Source: Armillaria gallica | Taxonomy: Eukaryota > Basidiomycota > Agaricomycetes > Agaricales > Physalacriaceae | NCBI GenBank assembly: GCA_037576215.1 | Contig: JBANDB010000009.1 | Location: 2,542,001 to 2,606,000, forward strand | DNA: 64,000 nt | Direction of reading: 5' to 3' | Part shown: positions 11,266 through 22,399 of the stretch, in pieces | Position numbering within the stretch: position 1 is the stretch's first letter | How the letters are laid out: every line of letters starts with the position of its first letter | Notes under the pieces: model-generated | What the model was told of the DNA's origin: nothing | What the model saw: only the letters and a program-made list of their open reading frames with translations | Database searches by the model: none | Made by a program: the position numbers and the translations under genes

Positions 11266-11781
11266 ATGGGATCGCCTTCCAAGCAAGATGGGTCCCTTCC
11301 CCCAGGCATGGTAATAGGTCCAGATGGCAAGCCCTGCAGAGTCTGTAGCAGCGGCGCCGCGTTTCGAGCCTGGAGACCGCCCACCGCAGCGACAAAAACC
11401 ACGACAGCGACGGCGACGGCGTCAGTGCCAATAACACCACCACCAGCTGACTGTCCTCCCGACGTTGAGCAACTCGGTCGCGCGACGTGGACGTTCCTCC
11501 ATGTCACAGCCGCCTACTATCCCGACCGCCCGACGCCCAACCAGCGTGCCAATATGCTCACACTACTCAGAGCACTCCCAATTCTGTACCCGTGCTTCTA
11601 CTGCGCCGATGATTTTGGGAAGGACATACAGGTGCATCCGCCAGATGTTAGCAGCAGGGCAGGATTGAGTCGGTGGTTGTGTGAGAGACACAATGAGGTC
11701 AACTTGAAGCTCGGAAAGCCAAAGTTTGATTGTTCACTAGAAAAGACGGACGAAAGATGGAAGGACGGAGCCTGCAACTAG
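11266..11781 (+). CDS. ERV1: FAD-dependent sulfhydryl oxidase Erv1/ALR
   Basis: Intronless 171-residue protein. The N-terminus holds a CRVC shuttle-type disulfide (residues about 24-27), followed by a low-complexity Thr/Ala/Pro linker. The Erv/ALR core begins with PPDVEQLGRATWTFLHVTAA and YYPDRPT, then the redox-active CxxC in LYPCFYCADDFGKDI, and WLCERHNEVNLKLGKPKFDC with the HNxVN FAD-binding signature and the structural cysteine. In the mitochondrial intermembrane space the family reoxidises Mia40 and passes electrons to cytochrome c. Length, shuttle cysteines and core order all match Erv1 rather than Erv2 (no signal anchor). The 3' end lies 49 bp from the end of the convergent makorin gene, so transcripts probably overlap. 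Confidence 0.95.
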   Translation: MGSPSKQDGSLPPGMVIGPDGKPCRVCSSGAAFRAWRPPTAATKTTTATATASVPITPPPADCPPDVEQLGRATWTFLHVTAAYYPDRPTPNQRANMLTLLRALPILYPCFYCADDFGKDIQVHPPDVSSRAGLSRWLCERHNEVNLKLGKPKFDCSLEKTDERWKDGACN

Positions 11782-11830
11782 AACGTCTCTTTACCTTACA
11801 AATACATATCTACAATATTCCGACACGAAT

Positions 11831-13534
11831 TTACGAGAATAAAAACCGACCAAAGAATGATCGTGACCGAGAATTGTCTTGCTCCTCCTCACTCGCCCCA
11901 ATTACTCGTCCTCTTCCATCCGTGACAAATGGCGGTCGCCCATTTTCCGTGCTAGACTGTCCCTCATCCGGTGTCGAATCCAACGAATCTTCTGTGCTGT
12001 TGGGAGTCTCGTCGTCGACATCGATACCCAAGTCCGTGTCTCCGCCAGCTGTCCAAGCAACAGGCGGTTCGAGAGTGTCAAAGATAAACCTAGAAGCCGG
12101 AACAGGACGTGGTTCATCATCATCATCATCATCATCATCAGTTGTGCTCCAATCACTGTCAGAGTAGCTGTCAGTCTCATCAACGTCCTCTAGTGGAGGC
12201 ATGGAGTCGTCGCTATCATGCGTGTCTCTTCTTCCCCCTTCTCTTGCGCGATTTCCATGGGATGAATGTGAAATGATTGGTTCAAGGTTCGGCATAGTCT
12301 CTTCCTGTCCATATCAGTGATTTAGCTGGTATTCATTTATGCCAACAGTAACTGCTTACCGAAACGGGCGGTCGTCGCGGCCCAACAGGACGAAGTAAAT
12401 CACCAATGTAACGCGACACGGCCGCTGCTGGGGGAAGACCGATTGGCGCATCGTCACTATCAAATCCCAATCGCCGTAACTCTGTTCGCATAGCATCAAG
12501 GGTGCCTTCAAACGTTCCCATGTCACTAAAGTGGTTGTCCATGGTGTCCATGAACAACCCAATCATTTCAACAGGGTCTGGATAGCGGCCGGGGAACGGA
12601 AACCCGCTCGCAGGTCTTGCCCGACGCCGTGCATAAGTCTGTAACTTGCTGAGTGTTTGGTCAGGCGAGCGAATGATGAGACGTACCCTCATACACGCTT
12701 CGACACCCTGAATGAAAACGTGAGGAGTTCCATCGTCGTTCAAGTGCTGGTAAAAGCAATCCTTGCCAAAGGGACAAAATGGGTTGGTAGCATCTTCCCT
12801 CTTGGATGTCTGAAAATAGCTGGATAAAAGCTGATAAGCCGAGATCGATGAGATACCACGGCGGTACGCACCGGCATGGTACCCTGGCCATGCTCTCCTT
12901 GTACGAAATTATAGTCTTCTCCTTTCTGGGATCTTCATTCTTGTAGAAGACGGAGGACGGAGTGATGTATGCGGAAGGAGCACGGCACATTGGGCATTGC
13001 TTGGTGACTTTGGATGGGCCCGGATCTCTATTCTGCTTGGATGAATCTCGCCATTGCTTGATGCACTGCAAGGAAGGGTCAGTATTCGGTGGAAAAGATG
13101 GAGGGGTCGACGCACCGACATACAAAAGACGTGACTGCAACCCACTAGCATGGGGTCAGCAATGGATAAGCGGGAGAAAACACGACGACGGACTGAGAAG
13201 GCCGTACGTAACGGGCTGTTCGAAACAAATGGAACAAGGCTCATCCTCGTCCTCTACGCCAGGACTGGGCGGTCGCGGTGTGTGCTTGAACCAACATTTG
13301 TCTCCTCTCTTGCAATAACCTACTACATAGATCAGAAAGATGAACGTAGATATATAGTGATAATGGCGCACCCTGAGCATAGAAACGACAAGTCTTTGCT
13401 TGGTCGTAGGGGGTCAGGCCTCGACTATTTGGCTCATCATGGAGAAACTTGCACTTGCTTCCGGCAAAGCAGCCTCGAGGTTCCTTGTAGTACTTGCAGA
13501 TTCCGCGAGACTTTGACGTTACCGGGCGATCCAT
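11831..13534 (-). CDS. makorin-type E3 ubiquitin ligase (CCCH-RING-CCCH)
   Basis: Spliced gene on the complement. The start at 13534 gives MDRPVTSKSRGICKYYKEP. The first CCCH finger is CKYYKEPRGCFAGSKCKFLH. The second spans an intron (CRFYAQG / YCKRGDKCWFKH). A RING follows with CSICFEQPV, CSHVFCMSC, IKQWRD and CPMCRAPSAY. A third CCCH finger is formed across the intron near 12810-12870 (RVPCRYF then NPFCPFGKDCFYQHLN), a hallmark of makorins. The C-terminal part is acidic with nine Asp in a row encoded by the ATC repeat at 12115, and ends in SRSFFGRFLFS. Makorins ubiquitinate RNA-associated proteins; substrates here are unknown. Confidence 0.88.
12115..12140. repeat. in-frame CAT/ATG microsatellite encoding poly-Asp
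   Basis: Eight consecutive CAT units on the + strand read as GAT/GAC Asp codons on the minus strand inside the acidic tail of the makorin gene. Such arrays commonly vary in length between strains; that variability is inferred. Confidence 0.85.
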
Positions 13535-13608
13535 CGAGGCGTCAAAGCCAAGTTCATTGCGTTACTGGGTCACATCACGTTAACAAAGTGCAGGAGTTTC
13601 GTGCCGGC

Positions 13609-13837
13609 TACTGTACCATTTCGATCGATTCGTCAAGCCGTGTGACCTGTGACCGTGTTGACGAATTTTTGGTTTCGTCAATTGCCTAATACAGGCAGGT
13701 TTGGCGCCGCAGGCACCGAAGATTTGACCATAAATTACCTATTTAAGCCAGATGTAGACAACCTACAGGCCCTGTGACCTGTGACGTCAAGGGGTCCTCG
13801 GACGCGTGACCGACGAATCGATCGAAATGGTACAGTA
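13609..13837. mobile_element. MITE 1 with 24-bp TIR and TA target duplication
   Basis: The left arm ctgtaccatttcgatcgatt (from 13611) is repeated inverted at the right (ending 13835), with TA on both outer sides. The perfect inverted match including TA is 26 bp. The interior carries GTGACCTGTGAC-type repeats. It has no coding capacity at 225 bp. The TA duplication suggests mobilisation by a Tc1/mariner-class transposase; that class is an inference. Confidence 0.8.
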
Positions 13838-13886
13838 CTTGTTACAGCCCGGCGCCTACAGCCCCGTACCTTACTATTCTAGACCA

Positions 13887-13938
13887 TGTTAAGATAATAA
13901 CAGCTCAGTCAGTCACACGTAGTCATAGTGAACAGCTG
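13887..13938 (+). repeat. deleted copy of the Copia LTR
   Basis: The first 19 bases (tgttaagataataacagct) equal the outer end of the LTR at 14327, then the sequence jumps to cagtcagtcacacgtagtca, an internal LTR block, omitting about 60 bp. It ends where MITE 2 begins. Confidence 0.7.
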
Positions 13939-13941
13939 TAT

Positions 13942-14315
13942 TACTGTCCTATTTCAATCAATTCGAATGGCCTGTGACATGTGACATTCTGGGACCAGTT
14001 CGAATGACCGAATACCTCTTCCGGGATAGTGACATTTGGACAAAATCTGAATAGGTGTCAGTGTGGTTTAATATTTTCGTACAAATCCTAGTGGTCTGCA
14101 CCACAGAAATTAGCTGTAAATGCATGTGAAGAAGAAAATTTTGTCATTCAAAAGTCATTTTAGCCAAAAAGTATTAAAAATCAGACATTCTAGTCTTTGT
14201 GACCCCCAAACCTTCTCGAATAGGCTTTATGGGACCTGTGATGAGGGGTTATTTTCTGAATACAAATGACCCCTCCAAGACATGTGACATTCAAATTGAT
14301 TTAAATAGGACAGTA
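13942..14315. mobile_element. MITE 2, same family as MITE 1, TA-flanked
   Basis: Outer ends ctgtcctatttcaatcaatt (from 13944) and its imperfect inverse (ending 14313) are flanked by TA. The arm aligns with MITE 1 (ctgt-cc-attt-atc-attcg) and both continue into a GTGACnTGTGAC block, so the two are diverged members of one family. Length is about 370 bp with no ORF. Confidence 0.75.
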
Positions 14316-14326
14316 GATACACTACC

Positions 14327-14561
14327 TGTTAAGATAATAACAGCTATAGGATGTAGTATAAGAAATGAGTAAGTATGGATAATAGAAACAATATACACAC
14401 CTCAGTCAGTCACACGTAGTCATAGTGAACAGCTGAGGTGCAAAGAGGAGTGAAACAAAAGGTATATGGAACAGTACTAGAGGTGATGTTCTAAATATAG
14501 TAAGTAAGATTGAAGGAAAGTCAAGGACAAGTACCAGTCAGGATAGGCTGAATCCTCAACA
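14327..14561 (-). mobile_element. 3' LTR of the Ty1/Copia element
   Basis: A 235-bp TG...CA repeat (tgttaagataataac ... aatcctcaaca on the + strand) is nearly identical to 47630-47864. Next to it, 14562-14575 read in the element's sense as a purine-rich GGCTTCAGGGGAG polypurine tract, which fixes this as the 3' LTR of a minus-strand element. Confidence 0.85.
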
Positions 14562-15210
14562 CTCCCCTGAAGCCTACACCCATAGGTCTCTACATTCCAG
14601 TCATCCCCATTCTCTTCAACAGCTCGTCAACTCATGGCTTGGAAAGGCTTTTGGTGAAGATATCAGCCAGGTTGTCTTCAGACATGATATATTGAATGTC
14701 AAGCTTGCCTAATTGGACACTATCCCAGATCCAATGATAATCCATAGCGAAATGCATTGATTTCCATGTCCTTGGTGCTTTGGGTGAGGTTGATAGCTAA
14801 ATTGTTGTCGCAGTTCAAGCAGTACAGGCAATCTTTTGACAACTCGATTTCATCCAAAAATGAACCCATCCAAAGTGACTGCCAGCCTCCATGCACTGTG
14901 GTGACATATTCTGCTTCAGAAGTCAATAACACGACACGTTTCTGGGATCTTGAACTCCATGCAACAGGACCCCCAGCCATGGTGAAGACATAACCCAGAG
15001 TTGACTTTCCAGATGTCCTATTGTTACCATGGGACGAATCCACATACCCAACTGGAGTGAGGCTGTCATTGTTAGTGTTTCCTCTTTGGTAAGTAATCCA
15101 GTATTCCATGGTTCCCTTCAGATATGCATGGCTCAACTCCAATGGATGGGATGAGTGTCTGACACATATTGTTGGAGGTAATTGGTGGCAAAAGCTATAT
15201 CAGGCCATGT
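14562..15210 (-). pseudogene. Copia RNase H domain and end of pol
   Basis: The complement encodes WPDIAFATNYLQQYVSD (15205-15155) and, in a shifted frame, LKGTMEYWITY, GYVDSSHGNN, TSGKSTLGYVFTMAG, AVSWSS-like AWSSRSQKRVVLLTSEAEY. The GYVDSD and TSEAEY motifs are those of the Ty1/Copia RNase H. Frameshifts and stops show it is dead. The RT half lies beyond the inserted 1.8 kb repeat. Confidence 0.85.
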
Positions 15211-17026
15211 TGATGAGCCTAGACTTCCATGGCAATGGCAATACCCAAAACTCGGAGAGAGCTTAGGCAATTAATATAGCAACACAGCAATCAAGGCAAT
15301 GTGTGTGTGAGTGGTTTGGTACACCTCTGTGTGGTCAATTCCTCTATAACACAAGATACACTGCAACTTTTCAGTCAGCAAAGTAGTACTCTTGGTCAAT
15401 GAGTACTAGTAGACATTGGCTATAAGCTAGGAGGGATCTCAATAAACAAGATGGGACAGAATCTGGTATGACTTGAATACCAAGAAACTGTGATAGAAAC
15501 TGCAAAAACGGTCTAGAAATTGTGGGGATGGACTGTAAAACATGGGGATGGACTAGAAATTGTAGCAATGTGCTAGAAATTGTGGGGTGGACTAGAAATT
15601 GTGGCAATGGACTAGAAGATGTCAAAATAGCCTAGTGAATGTGGCTTGGGGGTGTACCTAATATAGTGAGTTGAAACAATAGCAATAAACATATGGAGAC
15701 TGCAAGAAACTGGGAGAAATCATGGTAACTGAGGTGCTGAGTGGGGTGCTGCAGCAATAAATGCATGGCAACTTGGAACAATGGTAAAGACGAGGGTGAT
15801 CCTATGGAGAACAATGCTGAACTGGGCTTACACAGAGGTAATACTGAACTGGGCAATAAAAACGATGGTGATGTAGAAGGTGAAAGTGATCAAACAATCC
15901 TATGTGGTGAAAGTGAGTGATGTTGTGGTGTTAAAAAACAAAAATAAGTTATTGATGCAAGATTTTGTGTATTGGTGCAACCAACAATGTTTAAAAGTAA
16001 AGCAAGTGGTGAGGGATAACTTGAAGTAACCATAGCTGATTGGAAATGCTGTAGTCTGGTCAACTGGGTAAGAACTAGCTCTAAAAATGCAGTTTCTACC
16101 TAGTTTTTATACTACAAGTACAATTTTATAAATAGAATATTCATCAAAGCCTTAGTAAGGCTGTAAGTCCTTGGCTTTTGTAATAGCCATAGTAAACATA
16201 TGGAATCTGTGGTTCTAAAGTAACAGCAAGTCCTCAATGTTGCCATGTATGGATGGGAACCATATGGTTTTATTGAGCAATGAGCAGATCATGAGATACT
16301 GTTTAGCTGCAGATTATTGAGCTGCAGTTGCCATGCTGAGGTGTACACTTGTGTCAATGGTAATTCAAGGTCTTGGCACTGTAACAGCCTTAGTAAACAC
16401 AGTCTGTAGCTGCTGTGGCTGTAATTATTGTAGCTGGACTGATATATTAACCTCTGTTTCTTGATTTGGCTGGGAATTTATGGCTGGCACTTAATACTTT
16501 GATACTTGGCTGGGAATTATGGGAGGTACACCTACAAGAATATTCCAGCTCAGAATAAACCTTCGGAAGAAGAGTAAATTAACCCCCAAATTTAGTGTTC
16601 CATATAAAATATTAACACCCATTAAGCTAACGAATATTTAAACAACTAACACATGCAAAGGGTACTCACATCAATCATGTCATTTCATTAAATGATTGAT
16701 GGGCACATCAACTAGGTGCTTCTGAGTGATGTAGCAACTCCATTTTAGGATGATTGTCAATCAAAGGTGCTTTGCTGTGATGGGATACGGTAATTGTGAT
16801 GCAAGGTGAGCTGGGAAGGATAACAGAGTGTTGAAGGAGTATAGATGTCATAGTTTTAGGATTGTATCTGGGTGTTTGTGGCTTATACTGTGAAAATCTG
16901 TGGTATTATTGAGAGTTGGCAGTGTTATGGAGTACGTGAGGATTATAATGGAGTTGTTTTGAAGGTATTGGGTGATGAATGGATAAATCCATGAATTCTG
17001 AGCATACAGAGCCTAGAGGTTCATCA
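15211..17026. mobile_element. 1.8-kb TG...CA repeat, copy 1 (solo-LTR-like), inserted in Copia RT
   Basis: It begins tgatgagcctagacttcc and ends gaggttcatca, with short inverted termini typical of LTRs. The sequence recurs at 31709-33478. Outside it the Copia RT/RNase H frame resumes on each side (IARFLNL at about 17045; WPDIAF at about 15205). Flanks atgt/gtgt are a 3-of-4 match to a short target duplication. No ORF of substance is present. Compared with copy 2, most CpG positions are TpG or CpA here. Confidence 0.75.
15470..15640. repeat. short tandem motif array inside the 1.8-kb repeat (copy 1)
   Basis: Variants of ctagaaattgtggcaatgga and ctagaaattgtggggatgga recur about seven to eight times with a period near 20 bp. 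The equivalent array in copy 2 is longer (see 31990-32320). Confidence 0.65.
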
Positions 17027-18170
17027 GTGTTCTGTTGGCAATATGATTAAGAGATTCAAGAACCTTGCGATAGTCTTTGTCCCCATGAATTCTTTGTCTG
17101 CTTTTGGAATTGGTTGGGGTTGCATGTCAAGATTCATCAGGCTTCCTATTGGAAGCGGCATCGCTTTTGGTTTACAATCCATCATTCCAAAGTTCTCTAG
17201 GGTCTTCAGTATCAGGTTCTTCTGATATAAGGAAATGGCACTGGTTTTATCATCAAATTCCATGGTCATCCCAAGGATGCTGTTATGTTTTCATAAGTCC
17301 TTGATCTAGTATACACTCCCTATTTCTTTTCAAACATGCTAACCTTTCTCCTTGGACATGGATGCACCCAAGACATCATCTGTATAGGTGCAAGTGTATG
17401 TCCATTCCAATCTGTTCTTCAGAAGTTGAACACATGGGTCTGCTCAAGACTGTTTATGACCTTGCACAGTTAGAGTGTTGTTGAGTTCATGGAACCACGC
17501 GTTACCAGCATCTATCATTCCATACATTGCCCTCAACATCTGCAATATGTACTCGACCTTTGGGTAATCCCTTGTCACAACATCTTTATATCCTTGAGGC
17601 AATGAGATATAGTTCTTGTCTTGCAGCTCTGCATTCAGGTATGCACCAACAAAATCTATTAGCTAGAAGTCTAACCCATGAGCAGCAACAACTGCAAAGA
17701 ACATTTGTAGAGATTCATATCAGATGACAGTGGTGAAGGAGTCATAGTAATAAAGACCTTTGATTTGAGTAAATCCCTTGACTACAAGTCTCGCATGTCA
17801 TTTGAGGAGTTCTGCTGTATCGCCATTTAGTTTCTTGTCAAATATCCAGCAAGTATCAATCACCTGCATCCATGGCTCTCTTGGTACAACCCTCCATACA
17901 TTTAATCTTGGCATTTATAGCTGGCTTTCAAATCCTCACTTTGGTCATGGCTTCATAGTAATCATCAAGTACCCATATGTCATGCCTATCGACAATGTTG
18001 CTAATTTTAGATGCCTTAAGAGCTATGATATCTTCTATGTCATCTTCTTCAGTGAGTAGTGAGACAGTATTTTCATTTGCCCAGTTCTCTCCATGTTATT
18101 TGGCTACTTCTTCATATTGGCTGTACTCTTTTGATTCTGTTAATGCTCTAGTGGGTTTTGAAATGTGAGA
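17027..18170 (-). pseudogene. Copia reverse transcriptase remnant
   Basis: The complement of 17040-17270 encodes MTMEFDDKTSAISLYQKNLI, then LKTLENFGMMDCKPKAMPLP, the conserved end of the Copia RT (the ...QxxYIxxLLxxFxM..C.p..tPl. region). Upstream (17270-18170) only scattered RT-like pieces remain between stops. CpG is almost absent. Confidence 0.75.
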
Positions 18171-18173
18171 TGG

Positions 18174-18990
18174 TCATCTGGAAGGGACAAGTGGGATTAC
18201 ATGATATTGGATCGGAGGTGCTTGGATAGGTGCAGTTGGTAATTGCATTGGTTGATCGTGATTAGGGCTTGGGGGATTGATCAGTGGCTGTGGATGATTT
18301 TTGATCATTTCTGTGAGTGGTTCAATAATATCCTCATATGAAATCTCCTCCTCATGAGGAGAAACAGTATGAGTTGGACTCAGCTCCTTGAATATGACAT
18401 CACAAGATATGATAATTTTGTTACTAGATATGTCATCCAAGAGGATTCTGTAAGAACAATGCCCTGCCAAGCTGATAAATCACCCTTTCTGACCATGTGG
18501 AGATAATTTGCTATGACCTTTTGCCGCAGGTATCTTTGTGTAGCATGTTGATTCCCACACCCTCAGGTGACTGACAGTTTGTTGTTTACCTGACCACTCC
18601 TCCTCTGGGACTTTCTCTGGATGTCTTGATGATGGTAGCAAGTTTCCTGTATTGATAGCATAGTCACAAGCCTCAGCCTACCAGCTATCAGTCATTTTTG
18701 CCTTGAGCAATAGTATTCTGACGTTGCCAAAGACAATTCCAAGAGTTCATTCAGCCATCCTATTGGCTGCAGAGGAATAGGGTGCTGTAAACTCAATGAT
18801 TACTCTCTTTTGTATACCTCACTCTTTCCATAACTCACTATGAAACTCATTGTCACATCGGATTTTCTTTAGCTTCTTTCCAGTTTGACATTCTGCCATT
18901 GCTGTGAATTGGCTTAGAGTTTCGATGGTAGTTTCAGCCCTTTGGTCTGAGATATAGTATGGGGTTCTCTGAGATGTTGGATCATATGCA
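18174..18990 (-). pseudogene. Copia integrase C-terminal region remnant
   Basis: The complement of 18470-18174 reads HCSYRILLDDISSNKIIIS, DVIFKELSPTHTVSP, then a Pro-rich linker. The kiLldd..kkviisrDVvF.E pattern is the GKGY-type C-terminal domain that follows Copia integrase. The core between 18480 and 18990 (about RMTAEC-like and VIEFTAPYSS-like pieces) is broken by several stops. Confidence 0.7.
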
Positions 18991-18999
18991 AGCTGGTCC

Positions 19000-19393
19000 T
19001 CAAATATCCAACATCACCTGTGCTAAAGCCATTGTCTCTGGGGCTATGTCAGCGTCAAATGGTTGTCTTTTCAGATTTCCCAGTATGCAGGGCTCACATC
19101 TCTCACTAGCATATTCAGTCTTTGCTATGTTCAGCCTATCTACCATTGTCTTTTTCTGTAGCTCAGTGATGTGGTCAGTTTCTAGGTGTGCGAATCTCAT
19201 ATGCCAAGTCTCCATGGGCACTGCTGCCTCCAGAGATCCTGCTGTGAGTGCAGTATACTCCTCGCTTCGTAACAATGTCCCATTTATTGTATATAAGTTG
19301 TTCACCATGGTTGTTGTGAATTGTGAGACATGTTTTGGTCTGTGAAGGTTGCTTTACTTCCTTCAAAGGTAATGAACCATCCTTCTTTGTCAA
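19000..19393 (-). pseudogene. Copia GAG-pre-integrase / integrase zinc-binding region
   Basis: The complement encodes ETWHMRFAHLETDHITELQK followed by SERCEPCILGNLKRQPFD. The WHxRxxH....L and CxxC pair are the HHCC zinc finger of Copia integrase. One frame is open for about 100 residues, although flanking frames are broken. Confidence 0.85.
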
Positions 19394-19426
19394 GTCTGCT
19401 GATTGATATCAGGTTCGCTGATATGT

Positions 19427-19786
19427 CTAGACAATGGAGGGCTTTGCTGAGGGTGAATACATTTTGACACTGGACATGGACGACTTCAAGGCTATGGTTC
19501 TGATACCTTGAATATTTAGAGTGGCACCAGCCTTTGATGATGTACCAGTCATTTCACCCAACGGCAAATAGTGGAAGAAGCAATCTTTGTTCTGGATGAA
19601 GTGGGTGGATGCTCCTGAGTCTCCATACAATAGAGAGATGTCTATATTTCCTTGGCTAGCATTATTGACCATTAGAGCTGACTCTTCTTCCAGGATTCTT
19701 TCGATGGGGTTCAGAATATCTATGTTGATATAGGTGCTCAATGCAATGACATTTGTATAGACAGAACTTGCTTCAGATGATGACAT
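19427..19786 (-). pseudogene. Copia aspartic protease region
   Basis: The complement encodes LLYGDSGASTHFIQNKDCF, the DSGAST catalytic motif of Copia protease, then LGEMTGTSSKAGATLNIQGI. The segment is open for about 119 residues. Further upstream, gag and its zinc knuckle follow at 19844-20587. Confidence 0.85.
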
Positions 19787-19843
19787 GCTAGCTGTAGCAA
19801 GGTTTGTGGAACTGAGAACCAGTGTGTCCCGCTTTCCTTTCCA

Positions 19844-20587
19844 TCAAGGGGGATACTGACCCTGTTTCCCTCCTCCTACTTTCCAGCATTCTTTGAGGGT
19901 ATGCCCTACACCTTTGCAGTAATTGTTGGCCATGTGGGATCTATTAGACCTAGGCACTATGTTCTTCCTTGATGATAGGGTTTGGATTTGTAGAGTTAAT
20001 GCTTGAATCGAGGCTTGGAGTGCTTGTACTGTAGACTCCTGAGTAGAAGAGAGGCCATTCACGGTGTTCTGTCTGACCACTTATTCACTATGGGCAATAA
20101 GACATGCAATGATGACTGTGAGGTTCTTATCAGCATACAGCATGCTGATGACAGAGTCTCAGGTTTTGAGGAAGGAGTTTAGTAGAGTCATCTTGAAGCT
20201 GGCATCGTTAATGTCTGCACCTGCATCATTTGCCTCCTTTGAAGCTTCCACATCTTCTCAATATAACCCCTATCACTACTGACTTTCTCCCCTTCTTGGT
20301 ACTTCACCACTTTTAATATCTTCTCCCTGTGATTGTGAACTAAGTCTGAGTAAGCACCATATTGAGTCTTGAGTATGTCTCATGCCATATAGGATAGCTT
20401 GTGAGGATCGATCCCAACACCAAATATGTCCTTGATATTGCAGATTATTGATGTGAGTGCAACACTCTCACGTTGAGTGTATTCAAGTAGGTTTGGGGAT
20501 AGACTGTTGATTGGAATGGATGATAACAGTGCAAGTGTAGCTTTGGGGACAGTGATCTTGTTCTCCCAGTAGTTGACAAGTCAGCCT
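19844..20587 (-). pseudogene. Copia gag (central and C-terminal part with zinc knuckle)
   Basis: The complement near 19900 encodes NNYCKGVGHTLKECWKVGG, a degenerate CCHC knuckle. Nearer 20400-20580 it encodes NYWENKITVPKATLALLSSI, SLSPNLLEYTQRESVAL and DIFGVGIDPHKLSYMA, a UBN2-type Copia gag. The N-terminal part is not next to it but at 47389-47560, across the foldback insertion. Confidence 0.8.
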
Positions 20588-21952
20588 TAGCAGCCAATAT
20601 TCTATATTAATCACTGTCAATTGACAGGCCAGCTGATAAATCCAGACTATCAATTGATTGGTCATCTAAATAAAGCATTTTTGTCACTGTCACTAAAGCA
20701 GGACATCATCACAGCCTCCCCTTTGATGGCTGTTGCACTGCCACCCTCCTCTCTGCTCATTGTCAGGGTCCCCCATCCTCTCTTCTACTGTTGCACACTT
20801 TTTTCTTTTTAGAAAAGTTGCTTTCAATGCTTCCAGAATGCTTGTGGGCTTTATTTCTGCCCTCCTGCTTGCTGTTTTGAGCAGAGATTTAAAATCTGAA
20901 GTCTTCTAAAAATATATTATAGATTAGTAAGCTAACCCTGCCTCTCCTGAGCCCCTAGAGGCTGGATTCAGCCACAGGAGACTGGATGTAGTGTGGCAGT
21001 GCAGCCAATTGATGAGATCAGCTATCAATATCAGGCCATTTTCAGACAAATCTGGGATTGGGGCAGTTTCTGGGTACTGGATGGGCTAGGGGATGGTACT
21101 AGTATATGCACATATGTAAATAACATAAAAGTGAACCCTCTGGTGAGGTATGAGGGCCCTGGGGAGGAGGTAAAAAGGGTAAAATAGTAAAAAATAGTGG
21201 AAAATCGCACAGAATTCGCATTTTGGTAGGGCTACATGCATCGGATTGCTTTGAAAACTTGACCAATGAATTTCCTGGTCTTGAAAACCCCTAAGCAACC
21301 TCTCTACAGTATATATGGCACATTTTATGGCTAGAGATAATTGGCAAAATTAGCTTTTTATAGTGCTGTATACATTGGATTGCTCCGGGGATGTTACCAA
21401 TCAATTTCTACACTATGAAAATTCTAAAATACATCTTCATATGCTATATATGACCACTGTAATGAGATGAAAAATAGAGAATTAGAGGAAAATATGGTTT
21501 ATTTTGTTTTCTAGCCATCGTGATGGTCTGGGGACATCACCAATTGATTTCTTGATCTTTAAAACCCTCAAACGACTCTTGGTTTCATTTGTGGGGTCTC
21601 AGTATCGATCATCATAATGATATACAAGTTTAGGAGGAGCACATATGGAAACTCATATTTCTGAGCTTTGGAAAACTTCAGAGTTGTTGCTAATAAATTC
21701 CTTAACCTTGAAAGCTCCCAGAACACCCCAAGAACATAATACAGACCTTCAGAATATATAGAGAAAAGTATAATAGTGAAAATCTGTGAAATACCATATA
21801 GCTCGCATTTCTGAATGTTGGGGAAGGTAATTCTAGTATGCAATACATGATATATATTGTATAATAGTGTGTACAAAAGACTAGGATGATCTGAAATGTA
21901 TTGGCAGAGATATAAGGAGATCTTTCTAAAAATGAGAAGGAGCACCCTCCAG
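20588..21952. repeat. left arm of foldback element (1365-bp inverted repeat)
   Basis: It reads tagcagccaatattctatat at the outer end, then aatcactgtcaattgacagg, and continues to ctttctaaaaatgagaagga. The whole arm matches the complement of 46024-47388 at a high level over an equal length of 1365 bp. It interrupts the Copia gag. The few open frames in it have no recognisable product. Confidence 0.85.
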
Positions 21953-22052
21953 ATTTCAATGTTCTGATCATCCCATGCTCTGGGGACTATCAGATTCAGA
22001 TTCCTGAACTCAAAAAACATTAGACTCATATATTATCCCTAGAGGTAATTTT
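21953..22052. other. left half of foldback centre plus left LINE target duplication
   Basis: After the arms diverge at 21952, about 85 bp of unique centre remain (atttcaatgttctgatcatc ...). These are followed by ccctagaggtaattt at 22037-22051, which recurs in expanded form at 45940-45965. A T-rich run follows, as expected for the A-tail of a minus-strand LINE. Confidence 0.6.
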
Positions 22053-22399
22053 TTATTTATTTAGTGGAGCTTATAAGATTCTCACAGCTAACAATGTTAG
22101 TCTAAGAACCCAGCTAAATATGAGGAGTTTCATCTTTTATGTTTGAGCCACCCTGGGAAAATGCTTTATGCACTTCGTATAGGACTTCTATTATTTTTTA
22201 GATATGGTATACCCATTAAAACCCCAGGCTGCCTGATCCAATCATCTGGCAGCTTCTCTTCTTCATATAAACAGCTGCTCCATGTGTGGAGTACTAGTTT
22301 AAGATTTAAGTTCTCCTTTTTGTTTTTGTAGGTTCTTGCAATTTGGCAGTCAAGTATTAGTCTTTGGTTAATACTGGAGACCTATCAATTATGAATTTC

